From: an uncultured Lachnospiraceae bacterium
Lineage (GTDB): Bacteria; Bacillota; Clostridia; Lachnospirales; Lachnospiraceae
Reading direction: 5' to 3'
Assembly: GCA_910578795.1 (NCBI GenBank)
Contig: CAJTSD010000005.1
Location: 1 to 64,000 of the forward strand
DNA: 64,000 nt
Part shown: positions 16,930 through 24,817 of the stretch, piece by piece
How positions within the stretch are numbered: the stretch's first letter is position 1
How the letters are laid out: each line of letters starts with the position of its first letter
The notes under the pieces: generated by a model
The model's database searches: none
The model's input: only the letters and a program-made list of their open reading frames with translations
Told to the model about the DNA's origin: nothing
Translations under genes and position numbers: made by a program

Positions 16930-17388
16930 ATGGTTATTATTAAGAACTATAAAAAACAATATCATGACGATTTGCTGCAATTTTTGAAGGTTTGCCTGCC
17001 GCAGTCGGGCAGAAGGCTTGATTTAAACGGACATCATAAAATGTATCATGAAATAGAGGAATACTTTATGGCTTTTTGGTGTCTGTTTGATAAGGAGCAG
17101 ATCATCGGTACGGTCGCTTTGAAAAGGCTTAGTGACGAGAACTGTGAGTTAAAGGCATTGTATCTTTTGGAGCAGTATCATAAGAACGGATTGGGGTATC
17201 GTCTGCTAAAATCCGCGATAGAAAAGGCGCAGCAGGAAGGTTATAAAAAACTGTATTTAGATACGTTGTCGACAAGCAGGAATGCGATTGCCCTGTATGA
17301 GAAGGCAGGTTTTGTGAGGACACAGCGGTATAACGCGAATGATATGGCAGATGTATTTATGGTGTTGCAGCTTGATTGTCAGCCGTAA
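16930..17388 (+). CDS. GNAT family N-acetyltransferase
   Basis: A 152-residue single-domain acetyltransferase. The acetyl-CoA phosphate loop region is visible as LEQYHKNGLGYRLLKSAIEK (Q/R-x-x-G-x-G/A pattern) and the closing part as NAIALYEKAGFVRT, both standard for GNAT enzymes that move an acetyl group to an amine. The substrate is not known. It follows a lipoprotein gene by 12 bases. Downstream, after 54 bases, comes a leader peptide with attenuator-like hairpins, and no obvious promoter lies between, so this gene may be the start of the transcript that carries the methyltransferase at 17586. Confidence 0.8.
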   Translation: MVIIKNYKKQYHDDLLQFLKVCLPQSGRRLDLNGHHKMYHEIEEYFMAFWCLFDKEQIIGTVALKRLSDENCELKALYLLEQYHKNGLGYRLLKSAIEKAQQEGYKKLYLDTLSTSRNAIALYEKAGFVRTQRYNANDMADVFMVLQLDCQP

Positions 17389-17442
17389 AAAACAGACTTG
17401 AAAGCATAAATGTTTGTTTATATACAGAGGAGGTGAGCGCGC

Positions 17443-17481
17443 ATGCGGTATGTTCGAGGTAATTACTCGGTGCAGTTGTAA
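17443..17481 (+). CDS. Leader peptide, 12 aa (MRYVRGNYSVQL)
   Basis: ATG 17443 to TAA 17481. Its ribosome-binding site AGGAGGTGA (17428-17436) is a full match to the 16S anti-Shine-Dalgarno with 6 bases to the ATG, far stronger than most sites in this window. The codons for Ser-Val-Gln form the left arm of two alternative hairpins (17466-17475), so a ribosome in the leader decides which structure forms. This is the logic of erm-type leader peptides that respond to ribosome-stalling antibiotics. The peptide sequence itself is not one I can assign to a known leader. Confidence 0.6.
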   Translation: MRYVRGNYSVQL

Positions 17482-17538
17482 TCTGATAACGGATTGCACC
17501 GAGGTTAAAAAAGCTCCGTTATCAGAAAGCTGCACCGA
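17466..17538 (+). promoter_or_regulatory. Attenuator-like alternative hairpins before the methyltransferase gene
   Basis: Five segments: A CTCGGTGCAG (17466-17475), C1 TCTGATAACGGA (17482-17493), B TGCACCGAG (17495-17503), C2 TCCGTTATCAGA (17515-17526), D CTGCACCGA (17530-17538). A pairs perfectly (9 bp) with B or, instead, with D; C1 pairs perfectly (12 bp) with C2. A:B encloses and blocks C1. If C2 is free, its GCTCC (17513-17517) can pair with GGAGC (17572-17576), the ribosome site of the methyltransferase. No T tract follows, so control would be translational rather than by termination. Confidence 0.6.
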
Positions 17539-17585
17539 ATCGTAGAAATGATAAATCATAAAATACGAAAAGGAGCAGATAAGGT

Positions 17586-18356
17586 ATGGATAAAAAAGAA
17601 CTGTTAAACAAATGGCTGCAGGAAGAAGAAATCGCGCATATTCACGGTTGGGACTTTTCTCATATAAATGGAAAATATGACGAACAAAGCGATTTGCCGT
17701 GGAATTACAGGGAAATCGTCAGGCAGTATTTGCAACCGGAAAAAAAGCTGCTTGACATTGACACGGGCGGCGGTGAATTTCTGCTGTCTCTCAATCACCC
17801 TTATCAGAATTTGGCGGCAACGGAAAACTATCCGCCGAATGTCGAACTGTGCAAAAACAAACTGCTGCCGCTAGGCATTGATTTTCAAAAGGCAGACGCA
17901 AGCGGTATTTTACCGTTTGCCAATCAAAGCTTTGATATTGTTATCAATCGGCACGGAAGCTTTCACCCAAGCGAAATCGCACGCGTATTAAAAACGGGCG
18001 GCGTCTTTATCACACAGCAGGTCGGGGCGGAAAATGACAGGGAGCTTGTGGAATTGCTGTTAAACGAAGCGCCTGACTTGCCGTTTCCAAATCAGTATAT
18101 AAGCATAGCCCAAACGGCATTTGAAAACGCAGGATTTTCCATCATCAGGGCAGAGGAGGCATTTCGTCCGATAAAATTTTGGGATATTGGCGCGCTTGTT
18201 TGGTTTGCGCGCGTCATTGAATGGGAGTTTCCGAATTTTCGTGTCAAAGACTGCCTGGAAAATCTGTATCATGCGCAGGAGATTTTGGAGCAGAAGGGCG
18301 TTGTGGAGGGAACGATTCATCGGTTTCTTTTGGTGGCGAAAAAGCAAAACGGATAG
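17586..18356 (+). CDS. Class I SAM-dependent methyltransferase
   Basis: A 256-residue cytoplasmic enzyme. It opens with a conserved family-specific segment (AHIHGWDFSHINGKYDEQ), followed by the SAM-binding motif I LLDIDTGGGEFLLSL (about residues 57-71), an acidic motif II (TENYPPN), and motif IV FDIVINRHGSFHP. It is from a group of methyltransferases found singly in many Firmicutes and not assigned a substrate. The leader peptide and alternative hairpins directly upstream suggest a link to translation inhibition, for example modification of an antibiotic or its target; that is inference. A strong hairpin follows at 18398-18460. Confidence 0.8.
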   Translation: MDKKELLNKWLQEEEIAHIHGWDFSHINGKYDEQSDLPWNYREIVRQYLQPEKKLLDIDTGGGEFLLSLNHPYQNLAATENYPPNVELCKNKLLPLGIDFQKADASGILPFANQSFDIVINRHGSFHPSEIARVLKTGGVFITQQVGAENDRELVELLLNEAPDLPFPNQYISIAQTAFENAGFSIIRAEEAFRPIKFWDIGALVWFARVIEWEFPNFRVKDCLENLYHAQEILEQKGVVEGTIHRFLLVAKKQNG

Positions 18357-18397
18357 ATTGGGCTTTACATAATAAAAAAGACCTTGTACACAAATTG

Positions 18398-18460
18398 AAA
18401 TGCTCCCTTTAGGCAGACAAGTAAAATAATAAAAAGCTTGCTGCCTGGAAGGGAGTATTT
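18398..18460 (+). terminator. Long inverted repeat after the methyltransferase gene
   Basis: Arms at 18398-18421 (AAATGCTCCC...GACAAG) and 18437-18460 (CTTGCTGCC...GTATTT) pair over about 20 of 24 positions with one bulge, followed by CTTTTC. It can serve as terminator; its length also fits a small palindromic repeat. Confidence 0.5.
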
Positions 18461-18522
18461 CTTTTCAACCTGCTAAAACAGGCATTACCCAAAAACGGAG
18501 AAAGAGCAGGCAGCTGCATGAT

Positions 18523-18551
18523 AACGTCAAGAACTAAGTTTTGGCGTTTTT
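18523..18551 (+). terminator. Second terminator-like hairpin
   Basis: AACGTCAA (18523-18530) pairs with TTGGCGTT (18541-18548) with one G-U pair, then a T run to 18551. The rest of the gap 18461-18673 is AT-rich and holds no gene that I can support. Confidence 0.5.
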
Positions 18552-18673
18552 GTATACATTAAAGGAAAATCATTCCAAGTTAAACAAACCTTAAACATTA
18601 TCATAAACATTTCTTAAACAAACAATGCTACAATCAATATAGAACACAAACTACAACAAAACGGAGGTTCTTT

Positions 18674-19642
18674 ATGAAAAAGATTGGATACAAAAGCAGG
18701 ATATATTTACTGGGGATCACTACAGTGTGTTTCCTGTCGGCTTGTGGGCAGCAGCCACAAAAGGAAACTGCGGCTGGGGAAACGGGTACCGTTACGGATA
18801 CAATCGTTACGGACACAATCGCTACAGATACCATTGCAGCAACGAATGACACAACGGCACGCGAGGAAAACTACTTCTCCACTTATACAAGCCGGCAAAA
18901 AGACGAAACCTATCAGACAAGCGGCAACGTTCACTTAAAGGATAAAAAGACGCTGACAATGCTGGAAGCAGCCGACGACGCACAGATCACCGTTACGGGA
19001 AAACTCAATCCGATTGAGGGCGACATTTCGCTTCTATACCAAGCCCCCGACGGAACCGTTATAACTTTGGCAGACAGCAGCGGCATAGCGGATAATAGTA
19101 CCATATTTATCAATCAGCCGCTCGATATACCTGCGGGAAACGGGGAGATTTATTTTACAGGCAATTGCGCTGATGCCTTGTTTGACATCGGATTCAGCCT
19201 TTCTGACAACGTGCGCTATTACTATTCCAATACCGACAACAGTACCAATTCCATGCCCCCAAGGTTTGAGATTAATATGGAACTGACAGAAAATTATGAC
19301 GACGCGGATCCGTTCATTGACGAAAGACTGTTTTACGTTACGCAGGATATGGATACCTTGCAATTAAACCTTCTGTATCAAATGAAGGGCGAAGAAGGCA
19401 TTTTGGAAATCGCGGATAACAAAACCGGCGATGTTTTATGGATGAGTATTTGGCATGGAACCGTCGACACTGCCACAACAGCAGCGCAGTTAAAAAAACT
19501 TGAAACAGACAAGGAATATGTGATACGGTTTACAGGAACGAAAATAGGGTATGCAGCAATTACCGCCGTATCCGACAGTGATAAAATTCAGGAGCGGGAA
19601 AGACCGGAACAGACAGTGGAAGAACGGCAAAATGCACTTTGA
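18674..19642 (+). CDS. Lipoprotein of unknown function, 322 aa
   Basis: The signal ends LGITTVCFLSAC (lipobox L-S-A-C). Right after it comes a tandem peptide repeat, TDTIVTDTIATDTIAATNDT, in a Thr/Asp-rich linker that probably spaces the domain from the membrane. The folded part (about 75-300) is beta-rich with a likely adhesin- or carbohydrate-binding-like character (ITVTGKLNPIEGDISLLYQA, GNGEIYFTGNCADALFDIGF), but I cannot name the family. It has a good start (ACGGAGG, 8 bases before the ATG) and sits alone, convergent with the lipoprotein on the minus strand. Confidence 0.7.
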   Translation: MKKIGYKSRIYLLGITTVCFLSACGQQPQKETAAGETGTVTDTIVTDTIATDTIAATNDTTAREENYFSTYTSRQKDETYQTSGNVHLKDKKTLTMLEAADDAQITVTGKLNPIEGDISLLYQAPDGTVITLADSSGIADNSTIFINQPLDIPAGNGEIYFTGNCADALFDIGFSLSDNVRYYYSNTDNSTNSMPPRFEINMELTENYDDADPFIDERLFYVTQDMDTLQLNLLYQMKGEEGILEIADNKTGDVLWMSIWHGTVDTATTAAQLKKLETDKEYVIRFTGTKIGYAAITAVSDSDKIQERERPEQTVEERQNAL

Positions 19643-19666
19643 ACTTAAGGGCGAGAACCTGCGCGT

Positions 19667-20545
19667 CTATGAATTTGCCGAAGACGCATGATAAACCAAC
19701 GGTATCCACTCAAACGTCATCGGCGTTGTGACATATTTTTGCCGGATTTGCTGATATTCTTCTTCGGAAATCTGCGTGTCGAGCAGCCCGCGTTCGTCCC
19801 ATTCTCCGCCGTAATATTCCACGTCAACCATGCTATTCGTGGCAGAGTCCCACGTACCCGAATTCGCAATGGTATCCACCGCAACCCAGCAGCCCGCGTC
19901 TTCCTGAAACTGCAGGTACGTCGTTGAAGAATACATTCCGCCGCTGACATATTCGATGACATTATTGTCATAAATTGTCATCGTAAAATACGAGGTAGCG
20001 TACTCCATGACGATACCGTTTTCCTCGCTGTAGGTGTAGACAACTTTAGGAGTGTACTTGTAATCAATGTTGCTCCAGTAAGCGATAATCATTTCCGGAA
20101 AACCGTCGCCCGTCAAATCCTTCAAGGCATAGAAAAAATGATCCCCCTTTTCGGGTCTCCAAGATGACAGGGGCATGCAGACTTCGTCACATAAATCCTT
20201 CCATTCTCCGTCCCAAAGCTTTTCCTGCACGCTCTCGTCGTTGATATCGCGATTGTCGGCATTCATAAATTCTTCATAATGGTTGAGCACTTCGACATAA
20301 GGCTGCGGCAAATCAGCACATTTATTTGCACGCCACCGTGTCTGCTTCTCAGACGGTGTGTCCGGTTTTGTACGTTCGGGTTGTATGCCTTCGGAAACGC
20401 TCTGTTCCGGTATTTCTAAAGAAGATACTGGAACAAACAAATGTTCCGATTCCGGCATCCTGTTTTTGTTTTGTTCCACATTTGCACAGGCGCTGAAATA
20501 AACGGTGCATATAAGCGCCATTATGAAAAAAATAGTCCGTTTCAT
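19667..20545 (-). CDS. Lipoprotein of unknown function, 292 aa
   Basis: The minus-strand frame starts at ATG 20545 with AAAGGGAG shortly before it; a GTG two codons earlier is less likely. The signal FFIMALICTVYFSAC ends in a lipobox (F-S-A-C). The domain has FYALKDLTGDGFPEMIIAYW, a pattern (DLTGDG.PE) common in secreted clostridial proteins that may bind calcium, and repeated Tyr/Thr-rich strands. Similar wording, DFTNDGKED, occurs in the truncated protein at 11696. No enzyme motif is seen. It is convergent with the 322-aa lipoprotein gene. Confidence 0.7.
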   Translation of the reverse strand: MKRTIFFIMALICTVYFSACANVEQNKNRMPESEHLFVPVSSLEIPEQSVSEGIQPERTKPDTPSEKQTRWRANKCADLPQPYVEVLNHYEEFMNADNRDINDESVQEKLWDGEWKDLCDEVCMPLSSWRPEKGDHFFYALKDLTGDGFPEMIIAYWSNIDYKYTPKVVYTYSEENGIVMEYATSYFTMTIYDNNVIEYVSGGMYSSTTYLQFQEDAGCWVAVDTIANSGTWDSATNSMVDVEYYGGEWDERGLLDTQISEEEYQQIRQKYVTTPMTFEWIPLVYHASSANS

Positions 20546-20720
20546 TGCCACTCCCTTTGCCGGATTCCAAAACTCCCTGACTCAAATTACACACGGTTCA
20601 TATCCCCGCTTATACGTTCTTATATCGGAATGAATTATTTTATCTATCATCTTACCCTAATTATAGTCTGAAAACAGAATTCCGGCAAATGGATTCTTTG
20701 AATACCAACAAAAATGTTCT

Positions 20721-20748
20721 TTGGAAATAAGTTATCCTATGCTATAAT
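20721..20748 (+). promoter_or_regulatory. Promoter of the class D beta-lactamase-like gene
   Basis: TTGGAA (20721-20726), 16-base spacer, TATAAT (20743-20748), about 105 bases before the start codon. The rest of the divergent gap 20552-20853 shows no other feature. Confidence 0.6.
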
Positions 20749-20853
20749 CTGCTATATATTTTGCGTTATCCTTTCCGATAAAAATGACTGCTGTCGAACG
20801 AAGGATAACAGCGGAACAACACACACATTGAAAAAATATGAGGTGACGATTTT

Positions 20854-21810
20854 ATGAAGAAAAAATGGATATGGATTTTACTGCCCGTACTGCTTTTTAC
20901 AGGTTGTGCGAAGCAACAGGACGAAGAGGAAACACTGTCTGAAACAGCAATCAACAGCGAACCAATTACCGAGGAGACAACAATTTCCCCGCAGAGCAGT
21001 TCCTTGGAAGATGCAGAAGCAGTCATTACAGAAACAGCCATTACAGAAGCAACCGTTACGAAAGCCGACTGGTCGGATTATTTTGACGGAATCAACGGAA
21101 CGGCAGTTCTTTATAATCCAAATGAAAACACCTACCAAATCTATCAGGAGGAGTTGGCAAATACCCGGCGTTCCCCCTGCTCTACCTTTAAAATTATCTC
21201 TTCCCTGATTGGCTTGGAGCAGGAAATCATTATCCCCGATGCGTCCACCAAAAAATGGAGCGGCGAATGGTTTTGGAATGACGACTGGAATCAGGACATT
21301 GACTTTGAGGCGGCATTTGGCGCCTCCTGCGTGTGGTATTTTCGGGAAGTCATCGACGAAATCGGACAGGACACCATACAGACGGAACTGGAAAAACTCC
21401 GGTATGGAAACTGCGACTGCTCCGATTGGGAGGGCAGTTCAAACACCAATAACAACAACCGCGCACTGACCGGATTTTGGATCGAATCCTCCCTCAAAAT
21501 ATCCCCCAAGGAACAGACCGAGGTCATGGAACGGATTTTCGGCAGCCAGTCAGCCTATTCGCAAAAAACGCAGGAGCAGCTAAAGCAGGTGATGCAAAGC
21601 ACCCCGCAGGAAGACGCCAATCTCGCCGTTTACGGAAAAACAGGAATGGGCAAAGCAAACGGTGTTACGGTTGATGCATGGTTTACGGGATTTGCCGACC
21701 TTGCAGGGAAGCGTGTCTATTTCTGCGTCTATTTGGGAGAAACAAAGGAACAAGAGGTCACCAGCGCAAAGGCGAAGGAAATCGCGCTGCGTCTGCTTTC
21801 GGACCAATAA
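20854..21810 (+). CDS. Class D beta-lactamase-like lipoprotein (CDD/OXA-type fold)
   Basis: A 318-residue protein anchored by a lipoprotein signal (LLPVLLFTGC). After a Thr/Glu-rich linker come all class D serine beta-lactamase motifs in order: S110-T-F-K113 (in SPCSTFKIIS), S158-C-V160 (the SxV motif, in GASCVWYF), Y184-G-N186, and K262-T-G264. The YFDGINGTAVLYNP start of the domain and WNDDWNQD resemble the intrinsic CDD enzymes of Clostridioides and the sensor domain of BlaR1. It could hydrolyse penicillins or only bind them as a receptor. No blaI/blaR gene is adjacent. Ser110 and Lys113 would be the acyl site and the carbamylated lysine. Confidence 0.85.
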   Translation: MKKKWIWILLPVLLFTGCAKQQDEEETLSETAINSEPITEETTISPQSSSLEDAEAVITETAITEATVTKADWSDYFDGINGTAVLYNPNENTYQIYQEELANTRRSPCSTFKIISSLIGLEQEIIIPDASTKKWSGEWFWNDDWNQDIDFEAAFGASCVWYFREVIDEIGQDTIQTELEKLRYGNCDCSDWEGSSNTNNNNRALTGFWIESSLKISPKEQTEVMERIFGSQSAYSQKTQEQLKQVMQSTPQEDANLAVYGKTGMGKANGVTVDAWFTGFADLAGKRVYFCVYLGETKEQEVTSAKAKEIALRLLSDQ

Positions 21811-21954
21811 AACAATGCGCCGTCCTTTCGTGCCATCATATCGTCTTTTGGTGGCATTCCCATTAGGATTTGGAAAAATGCTCCGATACTATAGTAAATG
21901 ACAAATTCCAAGCAATTGATTCATATTGTATCAAGGCAAACAGGAGGTATCAAA

Positions 21955-22059
21955 ATGACGAAACGGGACGAAACAGGCAGTCTGAAAGGGACGCTGGACA
22001 ACGAACAGGACATTGATTTTGCAGGAATTTATCAGTATCGGTTTCGGAGCGTTTTGTAA
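21955..22059 (+). CDS. Small ORF, 34 aa, with strong ribosome site
   Basis: CAGGAGGTATCAAA precedes ATG 21955, a convincing start. The frame encodes MTKRDETGSLKGTLDNEQ and stops after YRFRSVL at 22059. It is either a real small protein or the head of a broken gene. Nothing in it is recognisable. The remaining gap 21811-22144 holds nothing else. Confidence 0.3.
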   Translation: MTKRDETGSLKGTLDNEQDIDFAGIYQYRFRSVL

Positions 22060-22144
22060 CCGCGGCAGCAGGAATGCCAGTGTTCTGCGTATTTATGTGA
22101 GTTTACATAAAATACACAAAGTGAAAAAGGAGTATGAATATAAT

Positions 22145-22711
22145 ATGACATGGAATATTAATACAGACAATAAAGTTTATTTTTCGTCCGCAAATGCAGA
22201 TGTAAAAAGAAACAGCAGGTTATTATCAAAGATGCACAGCGGTTTTACACAGGCAGCGTCGGTAACAAAATTAAAAGACACAAAAGCCGCCGTTATGGAT
22301 CATTTGGAGCATATGGAACTGAACAGTCCTGCAAAGCTTTTTGACATGGCGGCAGATGCCTTAAGACAGATCAGGGAAGAAAAGGGCAGTTATGATTACG
22401 AAGATGTGGTAAATACCGCAGCAGATGTTTATGCCAAGCTGTATGCGGAAATCGAAAAACGCTATCAGAACGCATCCGTGCCGTATCATGGAACCGACGG
22501 AAGGAGCATTGCAAAAGAGGACGAAATTGCATGGTTAGAGCAGGCGTATGAAACAAAGATTGCATGGGAGCAGACAAATGCGAAAATCGCCGCGCAGAGG
22601 GAGCAGTTCTTAGGGCATACCGCGAAAGTGCCGCAACGGGGAAGCGCGCAAATCGCAGAGGATTTTTATGCGGCAAGGAAACGGTACATGAAGGCAATGG
22701 GAATGAAGTGA
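22145..22711 (+). CDS. Hypothetical cytoplasmic protein, 188 aa
   Basis: The protein has no signal or membrane segment and is predicted largely helical (DHLEHMELNSPAKLFDMAAD, AWLEQAYETKIAWEQTNAKI). The start is set at ATG 22145, preceded by AAAAAGGAG. Function is unknown; length and helical, charged make-up would suit a structural or coiled-coil protein. Its stop overlaps a GTG (22708) that opens a 23-codon frame ending in LIVC, possibly the broken start of another gene. A terminator follows at 22813-22848. Confidence 0.6.
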   Translation: MTWNINTDNKVYFSSANADVKRNSRLLSKMHSGFTQAASVTKLKDTKAAVMDHLEHMELNSPAKLFDMAADALRQIREEKGSYDYEDVVNTAADVYAKLYAEIEKRYQNASVPYHGTDGRSIAKEDEIAWLEQAYETKIAWEQTNAKIAAQREQFLGHTAKVPQRGSAQIAEDFYAARKRYMKAMGMK

Positions 22712-22812
22712 TATCTCCCGAAAACATCAAAAAATACGGGTTTGCATTTCAGGGCAAGGAATGTTTGATTGTCTGTTAATATACGAGACCGTTTTATCCC
22801 GTAAACGATAAG

Positions 22813-22848
22813 AGCATTTGCCGTTCATATAGACGGCAGGTGCTTTTT
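22813..22848 (+). terminator. Terminator downstream of the 188-aa gene
   Basis: AGCATTTGCCGT (22813-22824) and ACGGCAGGTGCT (22833-22844) pair over 12 positions with wobble, followed by four to five T. Apart from this and the 23-codon frame, the gap 22712-23013 shows only an AT-rich promoter-like stretch. Confidence 0.75.
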
Positions 22849-23013
22849 GCTGTCTTTGTAATGCAGGAAATGATTACAAAAATATTTCCAAAAAATGATG
22901 AAAACAGATGCCATAATTTTATGTTAAATTACATTAAAATCTGCTATAATGGGCATAAGCGATACGGGCACCCATGCAAAATCGCGCGTTTTTTGAAAGG
23001 AAATCAGGATTTT

Positions 23014-24780
23014 ATGACAAAACGGAAATGGAATATTTTAAATAAGAAAAAGGTTTTTATCCTGTCGGCAGCCTTATGCGTTCCGTTGCTTTGCATTTTA
23101 GCGGTTTATCTGTATGGTCTGAACCGTTATCAGACCTGCTTTATGAACGGAACGGTCATTGACCAAATCGATGTATCGGGAATGACCATACCGCAGCTTA
23201 CGCAGCGCATTGAGGGGTATGTCCTTGAGGTGGAGCAGCGCAAGGCGGACGGAACCGTGCTGGTAGAAGAAATATCAGGCTCCGAGATTGGACTGTCGTA
23301 TGTGTCACTGGAGCCGTTTGAGCGGATTTTGGCGGACCAAAACAGCCTTTTATGGTTTATCCGGCAGGAAAATAAGCAGAATACGGAAAATACGGTAACC
23401 TACGACGAAACGGCGTTGGAAACAAAAATCAAAGGACTAAGCGGCTTTCGCAAAGAGTTTATTACAGAAGCTAAGGACGCGTACATATCAGACTATATTC
23501 CAAAGACAGGGTTTCAAATCATAGAGGAAACCCCGGGAACCCGTCTGAATTGGAACAATACTTATGCCGCGATTCAGACGGCGGTGGAGGGCTTGGAGGA
23601 GCACATCAGTCTGAGTGAGGCAGGGTGCTATGAAACGGCAAAAATCACCGCGGACAATGCACAGCTAAAGACGGCTCTTGCGAATTTGCAGAAATACGCG
23701 GATATTACCATCACGTATACCTTTGGGGACAAACAGGAAGTGCTTGACGGTGATACGATTGTCACATGGATTGAGATGGACGGGGCAAAGATTACCCTGG
23801 ACGAAACAAAGGTAGCGGATTTCGTGGAGAATTTGCGGAAAAATTATAATACGATTTTTAAAACGCGCACATTTCAGACCAGTTATGACATAGATGTCAC
23901 AATTGACAAGGGCGATTACGGCTGGTGGATGAATACGCAGCAGGAAACGGCGGAACTTGCCGAAATGATTCAAAACGGCGAGAGTGGAGAACGCACGCCT
24001 GCGTATTATCAGACCGCCGCAGTGCATGGAATCCCAGACTACGGCGATACGTACGTGGAGATTAATCTGACGGCGCAGCATTTGCTTTTGTATGTGGAGG
24101 GTGAGTTGATTTTGGAATCCGATTTCGTGTCGGGCAATTCCGCGCGGGGCTTTGATACGCCGGCGGGGATTTACGGAATTACGTATAAGGAGCGCAACGC
24201 GACGCTGGCAGGGCAGGGGTATCGAACACCAGTTTCTTATTGGATGCCGTTTAACAACAACATCGGTATGCATGACGCAGGGTGGAGGAAATCGTTTGGC
24301 GGCAATATTTATAAGACGAACGGTTCGCACGGCTGTATCAACCTGCCTTATTCAGTTGCGGAGGAGATTTACGGATATATTGAAAAAGGAACACCGGTTA
24401 TCTGCTATTATCTGCCCGGTACCGAGCCGGTGAAGGAACCGGAGCAGACAACGCCTGCAGATCCTGCGGAAGAGACCATTTTTGCGGAACCGGACCCCAA
24501 TCCGCAGGATCCGGCGATAGCGGCGCCAAGTCCCAATCCCAATCCACAGGATCCAACAACGGTAGTTCCCAATCCGCAGGATCCGACGATCGTGATGCCG
24601 GACCCCAATCCGCAGGATCCGACAACAGCAGTCCCAGACCCCACCCCACAGGATCCGGCAACAGCCGTGCCGACACCGCAGCCACAGGATCCGGCAACAG
24701 CCGTGCCGACACCGCAGCCACAGGATCCGGCAACAGCCGTGCCGGTACCAACACCGCAGGATCCGACAGCAGGACAGTAA
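23014..24780 (+). CDS. L,D-transpeptidase (YkuD domain) with Pro-rich repeat tail
   Basis: A 588-residue membrane-anchored cell-wall enzyme. One N-terminal helix (VFILSAALCVPLLCILAVYL) is followed by a peptidoglycan-binding-type domain seen in clostridial L,D-transpeptidases (about 50-350), then the YkuD catalytic domain with H439-G-C441 in NGSHGCINLP; Cys441 forms the acyl-enzyme in making 3-3 peptide cross-links. The last 110 residues are repeats of NPQDPT / TPQPQDPATAVP, a rigid surface spacer or wall-spanning tail. I set the start at ATG 23014 (GAAAGGAAA upstream); the longer frame from 22840 overlaps a terminator. Confidence 0.9.
   Translation: MTKRKWNILNKKKVFILSAALCVPLLCILAVYLYGLNRYQTCFMNGTVIDQIDVSGMTIPQLTQRIEGYVLEVEQRKADGTVLVEEISGSEIGLSYVSLEPFERILADQNSLLWFIRQENKQNTENTVTYDETALETKIKGLSGFRKEFITEAKDAYISDYIPKTGFQIIEETPGTRLNWNNTYAAIQTAVEGLEEHISLSEAGCYETAKITADNAQLKTALANLQKYADITITYTFGDKQEVLDGDTIVTWIEMDGAKITLDETKVADFVENLRKNYNTIFKTRTFQTSYDIDVTIDKGDYGWWMNTQQETAELAEMIQNGESGERTPAYYQTAAVHGIPDYGDTYVEINLTAQHLLLYVEGELILESDFVSGNSARGFDTPAGIYGITYKERNATLAGQGYRTPVSYWMPFNNNIGMHDAGWRKSFGGNIYKTNGSHGCINLPYSVAEEIYGYIEKGTPVICYYLPGTEPVKEPEQTTPADPAEETIFAEPDPNPQDPAIAAPSPNPNPQDPTTVVPNPQDPTIVMPDPNPQDPTTAVPDPTPQDPATAVPTPQPQDPATAVPTPQPQDPATAVPVPTPQDPTAGQ
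24490..24773 (+). repeat. Coding tandem repeats, PQDP units
   Basis: The tail of the L,D-transpeptidase gene repeats a CCGCAGGATCCG-like core (coding PQDP) eight to nine times at spacings of 27 to 36 bases. Two adjacent 36-base units, starting near 24651 and 24687, are nearly identical (coding DPATAVPTPQPQ). Such repeats change length by slippage. Confidence 0.85.
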
Positions 24781-24817
24781 ACAGGTAATAAACATAAGAA
24801 AAAGGAGATACAGAAAC

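Noticed and set aside
17398..17424. Promoter TTGAAA / TATATA directly before the leader peptide
   Set aside because: The spacer is only 15 bases and transcription would begin inside or after the leader's ribosome site, which would make the leader untranslatable.
24490..24773. CRISPR-like array
   Set aside because: The regular repeats are in frame and encode a Pro-rich tail; there are no unique spacers and no cas genes.
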